A stretch of DNA of 64,000 nucleotides. It comes from Metarhizium brunneum. Lineage: Eukaryota > Ascomycota > Sordariomycetes > Hypocreales > Clavicipitaceae. Shown piece after piece: positions 21,343 to 31,979 of this stretch. The stretch lies in NCBI RefSeq assembly GCF_013426205.1, contig NC_089423.1, positions 7,192,001-7,256,000 on the forward strand, read 5' to 3'. Below the pieces are notes generated by a model. The model was given only the letters and a program-made list of their open reading frames with translations, searched no databases and was not told where the DNA came from. Within the stretch, counting starts at the first letter, position 1. Each line of letters begins with the position of its first letter. The translations under genes and the position numbers were made by a program.

Positions 21343-23935
21343 ATGTCATCTCGTCCTCAGCAAGACATCGCGAAACAATCGCCGGGCAAAGTCACGAGCG
21401 CCTGTCAACGATGCCGACGGCAAAAGTTAAAGGCAAGACAGCCAGGCAATTCAATCGTGTGCAAAGCCCCTAATTTGACGGTGATAAGTACTAACCCTAA
21501 GTGATCAGTGTGACATACATAGGCCTTGCACGCTGTGTGCGAGGGCGAATGCGGATTGTCTTCCATCATCCCGGTGGAGAGTTGAGACGGGACAAAAACG
21601 AGCCTCCGACACGGGCCGCCGGGTCGGGATGCAAACCGCACATGCTGCGCAGAGACTCCGTCGGTCCAGGAGAGACACAGTTGCCGGTACGTCCCATGAT
21701 GCCGATGAGCTGCAGCATCGACTAGACGTTCCTGAGCGACGTCTCGAGCGGATCGTCGCCGAGTCGCCGGCGGGGACCACGTGGAATTCAAGCTCTACTA
21801 TTCATCTAGTCCAAGAGGTGAGGCCGTTGTCCCGCTTAGAGACATGGAGTGTCTTCTAACTCCCAAGGCCTTTCATCACCATGATGCCGCGACTCCTCAA
21901 GACTCTGCCACTTCGGCCTTCTCCGCAAGCCAGTGGGCATACCCAGAAGTGCCGAGGGGCCGGAAGAAGCTCAAACATGGCATCGAGAACCCTTTACACC
22001 GTCTTCTTCCCAGACATGCTCATCGAGATCTGGGACACAATGTGGCGAAACCCAGTGCCACAAGCGCCATGGAAAAAGAACTGTTGGACATTTTGCCGCC
22101 GCATGATTCAGGCTTGGTACTCATCAACAACTATTTTGACAGAATCCACTGGTTCATGCTCTTGTTCCACCAGACAGACTTTCGAGACAAGTTTGAGCAG
22201 CTGCACACACTGAGACAACAAGGCCCGGCAAAAGTTCCAGCCAGTCAGTGCGGATACATGGCTGTGTTGCTGGCTGTTTGCGCAATCAGTATCGAGTACA
22301 CCACCCCCTCTCAAAAGGATGACCTGACGAGAAAAGGCATTCAGCCAGACCGTCTGAAAGAGCGTATTCTCTCGGCTCTGAGACTCAGGCTACTCGACAT
22401 CTTGGCCATGGGCTCTCTCGAAGCCGTTCAGACATGTGTTCTGCTGAGCAGCTACTACCTCTACCACGGACAGCCAGAACTGGCCTGGCCTCTCTGTGGG
22501 TGCGCACAGCGCATTGCGCAAGCTCTGAACCTCCATAGAAACGTCAAATCTCTGGGTGGCTCCGAGCACGGGCAGATGGAGCAGCCTGTGATTGCCGCCA
22601 GACAGCGTTGCTGGTGGGCAGTGTATGAGATAGAGACGACATGCTCCATAATGTACGGGTTTCCCTCGAGCATTTCGGATCAAGACTGCGATGCCGAGGC
22701 GTTGGATCCCCACGATGAGTCCTCCGCTTCGACGGCTGGTTTTGCGCCCCTTCCCGAGCCGAATCTCTTGGTTTACAAGTGCGCCATGTCATCCCTGACC
22801 AAGATTGCCAAGTGTGCCTTGACAGACCTCTATGGCAACCCGAGTCACATGGACAATGCAAAAAGGTCGGATTCGGGGCATACTGCGCGTTTGCACAGCC
22901 TGATGAGCAAAGTGTCTGACCTTGACAAAACACTTGCTCAGTGGCTGAATGGACTTCCTGTGAAATTACGGCCGACCGAGCTGGATTTAAAGTCTAGTCT
23001 CGGCTGTCCATTACCTGCGCAGCACAACAACCACGTTTCCTTTCGGGAGCAGCTCTTTCAATTGCAGGCCTTGGCTCTGAAACTAGCCTATGAAAACTCC
23101 AGGATCCTCATCCACCGACCCCTGTTGTCCTTTAACATGGCGGCATCGGAAGCCGGCTCGCCACGTCAAGCCGCGTCGCCCGACCCCTTTCAGCACTCGG
23201 TAGAGACATGTCGGGATGCCGCGTTGCAAATCGCAATGACGGGGTCCATCCCAATATTCTACCACGCGACAAAGACGTACATTGTCTCGTTTGTGTCTCT
23301 GCACCTATTCACGGCAGGAGTCACGCTCTGCATCATGGCAAGTCTGGATCCTCTACGTCCCCAGTCGCACGAATCCAAGGTAGGTATCCGCGCGTTGATG
23401 GAGATGCAAAATGTCCTCAAGACGAAATCAATCGTCGCAACGCAGGGGCTCGGCATCCTGCGCAATCTTTTATCCCTCGTCATGGCAAAAGAAATCGACG
23501 TCATGTTCCAACCTGGCACCGTGGGCGTGGATGATGAGCCAGAGACAAGAAACACTTTGCCTGCTGGTGCGCAACCCCAAATTGCCGAGCCTAATGCTTT
23601 GTATCAATGTGACAGAGATGTAGCAGCGGAGGCGCCCCGGCCGGAAGGACACGACGACACCGCATCGCGTGCGCAGGACCTTGGTCCGGGCGCAGATTCT
23701 GGGTTTTGCGAGAACCTTTGCATGACGGAAGCGTTGTTAGACTTTGAACAGGGTAGGTGACGCCCGTGCTTGGGTATACAGTCTGATGATGGTGTTAACG
23801 GAAGTAGTAATCGGTTACTCAGGTGGCCACCTGGCGACTGGTCAACAGTCGGCGTCTCTGGGCGATTCTCTGCCTACGAATCAGTTTGTTGGACAGGATC
23901 AAGGATGGCTATGGGGCTGGAACCTTGACGTCTAG
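21343..23935 (+). CDS. Zn2Cys6 transcription factor with fungal_trans domain (798 aa)
   Basis: Four exons: 21343-21432, 21509-21817, 21868-23752 and 23823-23935. The phase closes to 799 codons. The first intron (76 bp) begins with GC (AAG|GCAAGA) and ends TCAG after a clean ACTAAC branch site. Only this splice restores the zinc cluster Cys21, 24, 31, 37, 40, 47 (spacing 2-6-5-2-6). A coiled coil follows (ELQHRLDVPERRLERI), then a long fungal-specific domain with HWFMLLFHQTDF and a helix-rich middle. The last exon is predicted from a GTAGGT donor and CTCAG acceptor and gives a tryptophan-rich end (WLWGWNLDV). Without that last splice the protein stops one codon later at 23760. It is divergent from a secreted phosphoesterase, which it may control. 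Confidence 0.83.
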
Positions 23936-24226
23936 ACCAGTCAATGTACATCGATTACATGGAGAATCGACCAAGCCTTGCTCGAATGAGCTCTTCAGCA
24001 CTAGAAAGGACTTTGCGGGTATAGCGAACAGTATCCCATCATGTTCGCCCTCAGGCTTTGAAGTGACCATTTTCCATCAACGTTCTGGGGTTTAGCAATC
24101 ACGATATCCGCCAACCCGACAAGCCAAGAACTAGGGCGTGTTAAGCGCCAAATCAGCGAGACGACGCAAGACATGCAAAGAAAGCAAGGAGAGTTACAAG
24201 ATACGCAGAGGCTTATCGACTCGATC

Positions 24227-26007
24227 CTAGGTGAAACCCGGGACAGGATGGTCACCCTTGGCCTGGTTAGTAGGCCCATACTTCTCATCTAGTGCTGCAA
24301 TCCCACTCTTTAGCATAGCTAGCAACTCTTGTTCTCTTTTTTCTGCCTCTTCGTCTACAACCAATAGTCCATGTTCACTTAGATATTGGACGTAGTGCTT
24401 GGAGGTTTCCACACGACGCCGTATCTCCACCGCCATCGTTCCATTGTCATCGTTTTGTGCGAAAAACTCAGAAATCACTTGTTCACGATCTCCTGTGAAG
24501 AAAATGCGAAAAATAAATCTGTAGAATACCTGGAGGAGGGTCTCGGGCTGGCGTAATATTTGGACAATGGGAAACGCGAGTTGTGGTTGCAAATTCCACT
24601 CTTGCATGAGCTGTGCGCACTTGTTGGAAGTCATGGCCTTTGTCCTGAGAACTTCATAAAATCCATTCGAGATCGTGTCCGTAGCAAGGTATATGTATTC
24701 GCTTCGCCCATGACCTGTAATCCATAGTGGAGGTGTGAAATATTCCAGCGGTACCGTACCCGAAAACTCCCAATCGATTATGGCGGCAATACCAAAGTCC
24801 GCATTGACGATGATGTTGCCACATCTGAGATCCAGGTGGGTGAGAATAAAAGGGCCGTTGGGTGATTGTGGGTTGCAGAGTGTAGGAATCTGCTTTGCCA
24901 AGCTGGCGAGGGCAAACAGTTCCTCTTCCGCTTGTGCTCGCTCCAAATCTTCCGAGGCAAGTCGACACGTTTCGCAAAGGATGTGATACTGGTAGTCCAG
25001 GAATGCTCTCGCGGAATCAAATGGTCCTGGATTTTGCTGTTCCTTTTGGTATCGGTGCAGCTCATTCGCGGCCATGGTGAGCAGGCCACTGACGATTGGG
25101 TCAGACTTGTGGCCAAGATTGGGCATCAAGGAGCCTGCTCTGGGGAATTCCAACTGGCGTAACTGAGCGAGAACATCGATAATCTCGTCGAAAAACCTCC
25201 TTTGATGTTCTTCTGTAGCATTCTGCAGAACCTTTATACTGAGGGATTGGCCCGGGATATAGTCAGAGATTATGAACGCCAACGTCTCGCTGCCGCTTTT
25301 TGTCAACGTCGTGTCTTGTCCGTACGCGCGGACGCGGGGAACAGGAATCTCCGTTTTATGCAAAAGGTATCTAAATCGCTCAAGTGCTGTTAGTAGCCGT
25401 GTGCCAATAATGTATATAGTGGTGGACAAGGAAGGCAATATTACTGTATAGTGGCGACTTCGCTCTGGACCTTTGTCCAGACTTGATGAACTACGGGATT
25501 AAGCGGGATTCTCACTACCAAAGTCGTATCGTCGTCAAACTGTACGAAAAAGCAGACGTTGAAGCTTCCATGAGTCCGTCCGGCAATTCTTTTCCAGGGC
25601 TTTTGATCGTTATGTCGCGATGCCAATTGGCCGATAGCCTCCTCATCAATATTGTCAATAAATTCGTCGATATATCGGTCGATTTGCTCCGCAGTGAGAG
25701 GAAACTTAGAGGGCCGGCAACAGACATCCTCCTCGTCCGAATAGTAAGTCAGATCGTTATTTTTGTCATGTTGCAACGTCGGTACAACGTCATTTGGCGC
25801 CGTTTCGGCCATGCAGGGGAACGCTGGACTTCCGTACAACATGGACCAGCAAAGGATCCATGTTGTCCATTGGGCTGGCACAAAACGGCGAAGAACGAAG
25901 GGCATGATCCCTGAGATACATTGTCGGCTGAGTTTTACGATTCGCCAACGACAGCGATTGGGCGAGGCACGGCATGAAATCAAGAGGTGATTGATGGCAA
26001 GATGCAT
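24227..26007 (-). CDS. APH-fold phosphotransferase-like protein (up to 568 aa)
   Basis: Two exons: 26007-25445 and 25370-24227. The intron is 74 bp (GTAATA...TTTAG) and the phase closes to 569 codons. The junction restores the family motif EVATIQYLLHKTEIPVPRV. An N-lobe beta strand RIAGRTHGSFNVCFFV comes before it. The catalytic loop is THLDLRCGNIIV (His366, Asp368, Asn373) and the metal-binding segment is IIDWEFSG (Asp387). This is the PF01636 family. The first ATG gives a 65-residue leader unlike family members. Met66 (codon at 25812, before AETAPNDVV) would give a protein of 503 residues, closer to family length, so the start is uncertain. The acidic C-tail is probably helical. The substrate is unknown. 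Confidence 0.8.
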
Positions 26008-27089
26008 GGGCGGAAGATAAGGATAAGGGGCCAGGCACCTGGGTCAATCTGCAGACCCAACATTTGAACCGTGGCGCGGGGCTCCACTTATCTCAGGCAC
26101 TTAAACCCCCAGGTACCATAATAAATCACGTGGGTGTGCACTTACGTAATCCTTGAATTACCTCGCCCGTTCACAGCGTCTCACAAACGCTGACAAGCAA
26201 TGCCAGTGAGTTCCTGCATGGAGGATACATGGATTGTAGCCCGAGATCCTAGGTATTAACCTTGCATGTGCCTACATACGGTGAGTCAGGTAAGCCGTGT
26301 TTGCAGCTATCAAGATCAGATAAACCGACCTGATCCTATCCTACGCGCGTCAACGACTTGATCATGAGCGACACCATGTAGGGCAGAACTGCCTCAATAT
26401 CCTTACCCCAGAACGTCAGTACAATTAATATTTCCGATCAACTATAAGTTTGTGTATCTCCTTTACCTGCCCAGTTCGCGGTTTAAACCCAACAACATCC
26501 CTAATTATTAACCTCAATTGCGCGTTATCCATACGAGCTACGACAATCTCACCCACACTTTCTATTTACATAATTTATTGCTCCTGCATGATATCTTCAA
26601 TAGCTTATTTGAGTCAGGAATGAAGGATGTATGAGCATGAGCCTGTTGCTAAGGCTTTAATTTATGAGTGATCTAAGCGTCAATGTATGCATCGATCACA
26701 TAATATAAAAAGGTACAGCGTAGAGCACGGAGTCGAAAGCTCTCCAAAGATTAAACTATCCGAGGAGGTTCCCTACATACAATGCGGTTGCTGTCACATA
26801 AAACGGTTGAATTACACGTCGTCATTGACTCTATGCGCTCAGGAATTTCGCCCCTGAACCGCCCTTACTAGTAACTTCTTTGCTAAACACGCACGGTAAT
26901 TGTATGGTATATACATCGAAAGACAGCTGAGACATGTAGGATATTATGGATGTATTTATTGTCATGGGGAGATTAGAATTGAAGGCGCTTTGCCACGTAG
27001 GAGCTGATGCAATCAAAGCTTTGTTCGCGTAGCCAACTTGCGACAGTAACTTGAAACTCCTCATTATCTGAGTGCCAACACGCGAACAT
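26008..27089. other. no gene recognised
   Basis: A+T-rich intergenic DNA. A minus-strand open frame at 26831-27064 may be the last traceable part of the neighbouring P450 pseudogene, but the match is too weak to claim. Confidence 0.35.
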
Positions 27090-28521
27090 TGTCGCGTTTT
27101 TTACCTCATTAATTAAGCCCAAGGTTGTGTGTACATTAAGTCATAAGTTTTCCCGAATAATAAGGGTTTGGTGTGCCAGTATTGTGTCGCATTGCTTTCT
27201 TGACAACGGCTCGGGGATACGGCAAGCTCTCCGATTTTGTCAGTGAAATAACCTCATTTGGGTCTGGAATCGCAGCTAAGAGCTTATCACATAGCTTGCA
27301 AAGGCTTTCTGGCTGGTGAAAGAGACAAAAAGCAGCCAGAGTCGATGCCCAGGATAATGTTCAAGTTCCGCCTTGGGCGAGGATCTGGCCTATTTGGGCA
27401 GCCGAGACGATGTCTTTTCTTTGGTTGGAAGAAGCTTGGAAAATAATATTTCGTGAAAGATAGTCAGGTAGCTGACATCCGACTGCCACTTCTCCGCATT
27501 CTCGGCGACTATTATATCTCGAATCAGGCGGCAGATATCATTCTTCCTCTCCAAAAAAGCCTCGCCAGCTCAACACCACCCGCTGTAAGCGTCGGGTTCA
27601 AAGGGGAACCATGGCATCATACCGGGAACCCAGCGGCCGGAAAAGAATTCAGGCAGACAGTTGACAGTGGCCACTGCCCAGTTCATGTGCTTGATAAACG
27701 GTCCCACGTGAGTCCCAGTCCATGGGTTGTCAGTGACTTCGGCACCAAAGTCTGGCTCTTCGACTACTGTGAGTTAGTGGTTGTGTTTGGTACTCTAATT
27801 CCCAAGCACGCACCAAGATGATCTCATCTAGCAAACGAATATTAATTGATAAAGTCTGCAAGTCATGTTTAACCTCCATCAAACTGCCACAGACATCGGT
27901 GTCGTACCGTTTGTAACCGCTGAAAATGTGTGCATGATGTTTAGTGACAGACCATTTTGTTTCTTTGCGTATCGTGTGAGGGCTTCCAAAAGCGCATTCA
28001 CGCCCTCTTCCAAGATTGGCTGTAGGCCACGAACGCTCTGGCTTGAAGAGAATGGATTTAAGGTGCTTTGTCGCAACTTGTAGTAGTGATGGTGGAGTGT
28101 AGCCAAGCGACTACGTTTATGCTGTCAGATCAACGGAAGTAAGCTCCAGGGAACGGCCATCGGCATACAAGGAGCACCAAACTGTGTACACCCGGTCAGT
28201 CAACTGTTCTAAGACACAAAAGAGACAAAATCTGTGCAATGCCTGTCTCGCATAGAAGCCCCATTTGTCCCGTGGGTTGGTCGGTAGAGATGGGAGTGAA
28301 AGTCGGGATTCGACACGTGCACCTCCCACGGACTGATGCGAACGACGCCGGCGTAGCGTGTTATGCAATTCGATAATCTTGAATGTGAGTTGGCCTCCAA
28401 GCACAATGTCGTAGTAGATCTCGTAGAAGTGCGTCAGGGCAGCCAACTAAGGCCCTGGGAAGTGAGTAATTAGGTTAAACCAGAGTCTATCGTTGGCGAT
28501 AGCCGCCGCATAGGCAATCAT
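27090..28521 (-). pseudogene. decayed cytochrome P450 gene
   Basis: P450 text is readable in pieces on the minus strand, shifting frame and broken by stops. Near 28470 is the N-terminal HFPGP*LAALTHFYEIYYD, with the usual Lys codon replaced by TAG. Then come LGGQLTFKIIELH, VVRISPWEVHVSNPDF in another frame, DKWGFYARQ, and near 28080-27900 YYKLRQSTLNPFSSSQSVRGLQP. Near 27760-27450 a frame reads MNWAVATVNCLPEFF and then hits a stop. The I-helix region follows (AQIGQILAQGGT*TLSWAS, with a stop before the second Thr), then AAIPDPNEV and SLPYPRAVVKKAM. No heme-binding Cys segment was found, so the 3' end is lost or beyond recognition. It is clearly non-functional. Confidence 0.85.
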
Positions 28522-28522
28522 T

Positions 28523-31500
28523 TATCTTCTTTTCTTTATTTTGCTGACAACATATCGCGGTAAGAGGCAGTGGTGGTATTCGTGCTGAGATAAGAGGCTC
28601 CCTACCCTATTCTATTCAAGCCGTTATATTCACTAAAAGACAAAGGCTTGAATGTCGGTTTATCGGCACTCGTGTCCTTTGATTATTTGAATAAAATGTT
28701 CAATGATCTCCTGCTGCCTAAAATTTACATTCAAGTAGTCACGGTACTAAGTGGAATTTAAAATGTCAACTGATACGGGGTATGTCCGTTCTGGATTGTA
28801 GACCTCGACGCTATAGGGAAAATGTGCAACTCGGCGATGTGAACCATGTGCAAATTGATTAAAAAAACCAGACTTTAAATCTGGCACGTATCAACAAGCA
28901 CTTTTGCTGTGTCTGGTGTGCCGTGGCCTTGATCTTGCCATGTGAACGAGTGAGCCACCAATCATACCAGACTTTATATCTGGCTTTTCTCCAGTAGGTT
29001 CAATGTTTCGATTCAGCCTTGCAAGGTTCAGATTGGCAGCTGGTGAACCAGGAATCTGTCAACCGCGCCGTCGACCTCTCGCGTTAATTCCCTGGCCAGA
29101 CAGATTCAATCCAGGGCCGGTCCACACTCATGCCAAACATAGTTGCCAATCGTGACATCGCAGATTAACCCTTCCATTTGCCTATGGTTAAATGAACCGA
29201 GTTCTATCAGAAATCATGCAGCGCTATGGGAGCAATCAAAGCCCCAAGTGAATGACTCGCTGCCATGTGTGATGTGTGACGTAGCATTGATGTCCGTGCA
29301 GTCCTTTCCACGAAGATACGTGCATAGTAGCATAAAATATGACAATATAATTCAATCTAGGCTGCATGTATTGAGTAATTCAGACGCGGTGTGCTAAGAT
29401 TGGACCATCATGGCGGGAGAAGTAAGACCAGCGATTCGCTTTCCGGGTGCCGATCTCCAATGCCTTGCTGTCAGGCACGTTGGGCGGTATGCATGGACTC
29501 CCCTTGTAACGCAGATATTAAATATAGTGCTTATAGCGTTTAATGATTGGTAAACGGCTGACAGAAGCCCGAGCAAAAAATGTGTGGCCATCTATTGGAT
29601 GATGCAACAGCGACCGCGATATCGAATTTCTTCTCTCGCTATTTTGGATCTAATGACATGGAGCAGAAGGATTTGATGGGACACGCACGACCCCGTCAGC
29701 CTGGTATGTATGTTTGAGTTTCATGCGGACTTGACAGCCAAGCCGGTGATGTTTATTGCTCGCAATTCCGCTCTAGAAGGAAGTGTCTGGTCGCGCAAAC
29801 ATGACAGGAACAAGGAGCAACCCCAAATAATTCAATGTTATCATTTTCTCTATGCAGGAAATGATTCGCAGGATAACAGAGCTCTACCAGTGGGAGAAAG
29901 TGGGAGAAAGTGGGACCAATTGATGATTTCCCAAAGCAGGAGCGCAGGGGCTGCGCACATTCTTCCGCACGCGCAACGCATGATCAATACTAATTAAACA
30001 AATGACTCGATGATTCCATTCGAGGAGATGACCGACGCTTGTACGGAGTACCTGAGAGCAATAGCATTCGCATATTAATTCATCCGACTGGAGTCGTGCT
30101 ATTTGTACGGCGCTAAACTGTTTTTGTGTTGGCACCCTTGGCCACACCCATGCTCGCGCCCGCTTTTTTAAAAACTTGACATTGTTTTGAAGCCCTTCCT
30201 GAACAACGGGAGAGCAGTCCAGACCAAGCATAGCTCGAGTCGCATAAAACGCTATTTCCGCTCTCTTTAGGGGATATTTATGTGTATTTAAAGATTTTCC
30301 ATTACTCTGCTACCACTGTCGGCGCTGCTGGGACCCTTGAAGGGTTATTCATCCAAGAAGCGACGGCTCTTCCGGCTGCGGTTCAGGGATACGTAGTCAT
30401 TTCCCCGATTTCTGGAGACCCTACTCCGCACTGCTCCTCATCCTACTTGCTCTGTGGCATGTCTACCGGTTAGTCATGTTGGTAGTTGAGCTTGGTAATT
30501 TGCAGAGTTGTCCGACTGCTACCGCAAGAGTATCGCGAGGGTCGCGTCGCGAACCGTTCAACTAGCGCCGCCTGTGTTACTGGATTGACTCATACGTGAT
30601 AATCGAAAGAGCCTAACTGATGAGAGATGACATCCTAGGCCTCGTCCTATCGCAGACTCTCCCCCAAAAGCACAACCTGGCGGAAGTCTCCCTTCATCCG
30701 CGTCATGTGGGCTTCCGTATTAGGACGCCGGACAGGGTTACCCTAGCTGGATATGATGGCATCTACCGAAATTCCGCCACCTTCTGGCCACATTTGGACA
30801 GATGGGATGAGTGGGAGTGGGATTGAATGATAGTGGGCAGAATCTTGGCCGATGGAGTGGCAACGTACAAGCATAAAAACCGTGCGCCATGCTGGCCATC
30901 CTTGCGCCATGCTTATAAAGTAATCCCATGGTGCCGAGCTGGACAGGGGGACCATGAGTATGAGCAAAATAAAGTTGGACCACACACGTTTTTCCCGTTG
31001 GCTCACATTGCTCGGAAAAAGGCGACGAGTACTACACTCCACAACGACGTTTGCAGCGCCAACGTCTTCAGCATAGCCAATACAGAAATAGTGTGTGGGC
31101 AGGATGGCACGATGCAAGTCACTAGGTAGTTCTGAATAGGTTCTCAACCATCGTAGTAGAAACAGAAGATGCCGTGGGTGCTCAAACATGGGCGGACGGG
31201 CCTTCCAAAATGACGGTCAATCCATGTACCGTCCTGCCTGCAGTTTATGCCCATCGCCATAAAAGGATCTGTATTGCCCAGAAGAGACTCGTTGTGGGCT
31301 GTCAATTTATCGCACAGCTTCCATGGCCACCTCGAAATTACATTACTGACGCATGACAATCCATCTCAGCATACAGGACAGACCCATTCAATGTAAAAAT
31401 GTCAAAGAGTATTCAGCCCGAATCTCTTGCACTGTTACATATGGTACATACGAAAATAGTAGAACACAGCCAGGCACCTATTCTCAAGGTGGATCAAGAA

Positions 31501-31979
31501 AGAACATCATCTCACAGCAAGGCGGAAGCCAAAGATGAACCGCGCGTTGCCTCACTCCACACCAACTCAAACCCTGCAAGGCGCGGCCTGTGTCCTAGAA
31601 TACATATGTGCAGTATACCTGATAGAGTCTATTACTGTAAAGGGGAAAATGGAGCCCAGAATGTCAATAGCATCAGGCCATGGCTTGGCGGTTGACCAGG
31701 AGCTGCCAAGTCCCGCTGACTCTTGACCAAGATTTCGATTCATGCAGGCCCCAATAGCGCAAATGATTGTGGGGATGACGCCGGTGCAAGCAGGAATGCA
31801 GGTACAAGTTTGTATAATTCTTCTGAAATATATATATCAGTGGTGACTCCGGCAATCCGTACCATCTTGCACCACCAGACCAGCTGTTCATGGAACATCA
31901 CACTCGCTGACTCTGGACACCAACTGTATTCACTCGCTAATCCGTTCCTGGCTCATTCTTTTCCGTTCCCTAGACCATC
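28523..31979. other. long stretch without a recognised gene
   Basis: 3.5 kb with many open frames of 60-150 codons on both strands, none with a domain, signal peptide or good intron context. Two copies of a short palindrome lie at 28867 and 28967. The last 300 bp include the promoter of the wall-protein gene at 31980. Confidence 0.35.
28867..28983. repeat. two palindromic 17-mers exactly 100 bp apart
   Basis: CCAGACTTTAAATCTGG (28867-28883) and CCAGACTTTATATCTGG (28967-28983) differ by one base. Each has inverted arms CCAGA/TCTGG. They could be paired protein-binding sites or element debris. Confidence 0.45.

Noticed and set aside
21687..21725. Possible intron GTACGT...CTAG in the second regulator
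   Set aside because: Phase would be kept, but 39 bp is very short, and reading through gives a good coiled coil (DELQHRLDVPERRLERI), so I kept it as exon.
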